Assembly (NCBI GenBank): GCA_030407315.1
Contig: JALQPE010000436.1
Location: 62,001 to 126,000, forward strand
Length of the DNA stretch: 64,000 nucleotides
Direction: 5' to 3'
From: Asparagopsis taxiformis
Lineage: Eukaryota > Rhodophyta > Florideophyceae > Bonnemaisoniales > Bonnemaisoniaceae
Shown: piece after piece, positions 62,194-64,000 of the stretch
Position numbering within the stretch: position 1 is the first letter of the stretch
Layout of the letters: every line of letters starts with the position of its first letter
Made by a program: the position numbers and the translations under genes
Notes under the pieces: generated by a model
The model's database searches: none
Seen by the model: only the letters and a program-made list of their open reading frames with translations
Told to the model about the DNA's origin: nothing

Positions 62194-64000
62194 TAATTTT
62201 TCTCGCTATTGACCTTTCTCTTTCTAGTGTGTTCTTGTGAAACCCGAGAAGGAGAGAACTCTATGGATTGCTTCACATACATTACCGTCATCCACTACTC
62301 GACATCAGCAATAACTGGGGTTCATCTGAGTGGATCCTTTGTGGCAAGCTTCATAAAGGCCTTGACTTAATTTCAGCACCATTACGTTGATGAAGCAGTT
62401 TGCAGAGGATAGTTTCTCATGCTGTGGAGCAAAAAAATGTCTTTTTTTGAGTGACGAAATGTTCGTTCCAGGAATGTTTCTGCCTATTCAAAATTCCAAT
62501 GTTTCCGAGTGGAAAGAGTGGGCGGAGTCTCCGAACGGAACCGAAGGGAGGCTCAAGTTGTCAGCGCACAGCTCGATCACAACACGCATACAGCATCCTC
62601 GGTCAGCATTAATTCAGATTTTCCTTTCTGGACACAGATACCCACATGAGGTGGTCATGGTATCGGCCTACATAACCTACTCTTAGGCAATTAGATATAC
62701 CGCAAGAATGCTGACCGCACTTTCCATTCGCTTTCTTCCAAGGCTAATATGGAAGCTGGTAAGTGCCACAGCATTGTCATAGTAAGGGTAATAATCCTGG
62801 TTTAGGACGATATTCGACTTCTAGACCTTGGAGACTACGCATTTCCTGCAAACACCAAATTCATAGATTTTTGCAATAATAACAACGATAGAAATCGAAA
62901 CAGGAGTTTAATATAGGTCGAGAAGAGGGAACAAGGTCTACAATGGTGCTGGCTGAGATAGAAGTGAGCTGAGCTTTGCGGCTCTAGATAGAGATACTAT
63001 GTTCATACACAGCTCGAAGCAAAATTTGTCTTTGAAGACGTGGTCTACTTGCTAGTAACCGCTAAGAAACAGGTAGTTGTTTTACATATGAGAGAACAAT
63101 AGACGAACGTGAAGCTGTATACACCCGAAAGAAATGAACCTTGTAATAGGACAAGCATTGTTATGGAACAACGTTATTCTTACAGGTAGTCAAAATTCCA
63201 ACCAAGATAGAGTGTGAAACAGAGGAGACTCCGGAGTGGGGGTGAACGTGCCGCCTCTTCCATTGAAAAATGGGTCTACAGCGATGAAATATTCCCGACT
63301 TGAGGTCTAGATATTTGTGAAGAATAAGGTCGCAGCATTGAAGCTGGGCAAAATAGCATCTATCGAGAATTTATGCTTTGATGACGCACATAACCAGGTG
63401 AGTCTGTTTGTTGTACTCCTATTACTGGTTGGACGAGCGGAAAAGTAATTTAAATTCAAGTTTTCGAGGACAATACATGACGTACACTCCTATTCTGTTA
63501 AAATGACGTCCCGAGTCCTTACAAATTGTCTGTGGAACAAGAAAAATGAATATAATTTCGGTGTACCATCTATCTCTTATATTGGTTAGACTCAGATGCA
63601 TCAGCGTTTATCATAACAAGTATTTTGCGAATCATGATGGGCCCGATTCATGCATTTCTGGACTTGGGCAGCTATGCTAGCGACGCGCTGTACAGTATGT
63701 GTGAACGGACGAGTGCCAGCGATGAAGTTTGGTGGTAGATGAAAAAGGTAAAACAACTGCATGTGACGTCTACAAGTTGGGTATACCTGCATCTGGATAA
63801 GATTAATTCAATTTCTGCATTTTGTTTACGACGTCTTGTTGCTATCTGCTTTCACCATTATTCCACTTTCAATATTTCTATTCGCTGATTCCACAGAGGG
63901 ACGCATCGCTACCCGCAGCAATGCTCGCAGCTCGTCCTATTCACTCCTAATCTCTCTCCCATGTACACGTCAGAACATCTCTATCTATTCTTAAACTAAA
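62194..64000. other. Gene-poor end of window
   Basis: Moderately AT-rich. No sustained reading frame with family homology, no tRNA and no repeat recognised. Confidence 0.35.

Noticed and set aside
1..64000. Bacterial origin suggested by Sel1 repeats and intronless genes
   Set aside because: Large spacers, TATA and AATAAA signals, Kozak contexts, DUF1399 proteins with Cys-Gly tails, and no ribosome binding sites or operons point to a eukaryote.

Overview
The window is nuclear DNA of a microbial or algal eukaryote. The long genes are intronless, use the standard code, carry Kozak-like start contexts (ACAATG, CACCATG) and sometimes TATA boxes 65-80 bases upstream and AATAAA signals downstream. 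There are no operons or Shine-Dalgarno spacing. Sel1-like repeat proteins, DUF1399/GRDP-like proteins with Gly/Cys-rich tails, and a decayed NB-ARC-WD40 gene would fit an intron-poor lineage such as a florideophyte red alga or an early-diverging fungus. The sequence alone does not settle which.

Layout. 1-13.2 kb: an array of Sel1-like repeat genes, some intact (3521-5746 +, 10141-13203 -), one frameshifted and cut by the window edge (2-1875 +), one clearly decayed (6958-9000 +), with short relics of further copies between them. 13.8-19.0 kb: two minus-strand copies of an unrecognised two-helix membrane protein, one intact (16811-18952), the other split by a one-base frameshift (13773-15871). 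20.6-23.5 kb: another intact Sel1 gene. 23.6-51.6 kb: a cluster of seven DUF1399/GRDP-like genes (24400-26472 - and 27476-29656 -; 31360-33603, 38817-41033, 41949-44099, 46859-48760 and 49494-51617 +) plus a relic at 23580-24215. Hidden between the third and fourth of these, on the minus strand at about 35.1-38.3 kb, is a heavily frameshifted NLR-type gene (P-loop, kinase-2, GLPL-like, winged-helix and WD40 motifs). 53.0-60.4 kb: two more large Sel1 genes sharing near-identical conversion tracts. 60.4-64 kb: no gene seen, but a palindromic inverted repeat of about 820 bp at 61373-62193.

The main theme is birth-and-death evolution. Two large families (Sel1-like and GRDP-like) are locally duplicated, converted against each other and decaying in place, beside a dead NLR. 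Both families look like intracellular scaffold or interaction proteins. A role in recognition or defence is only an inference from this mode of evolution.
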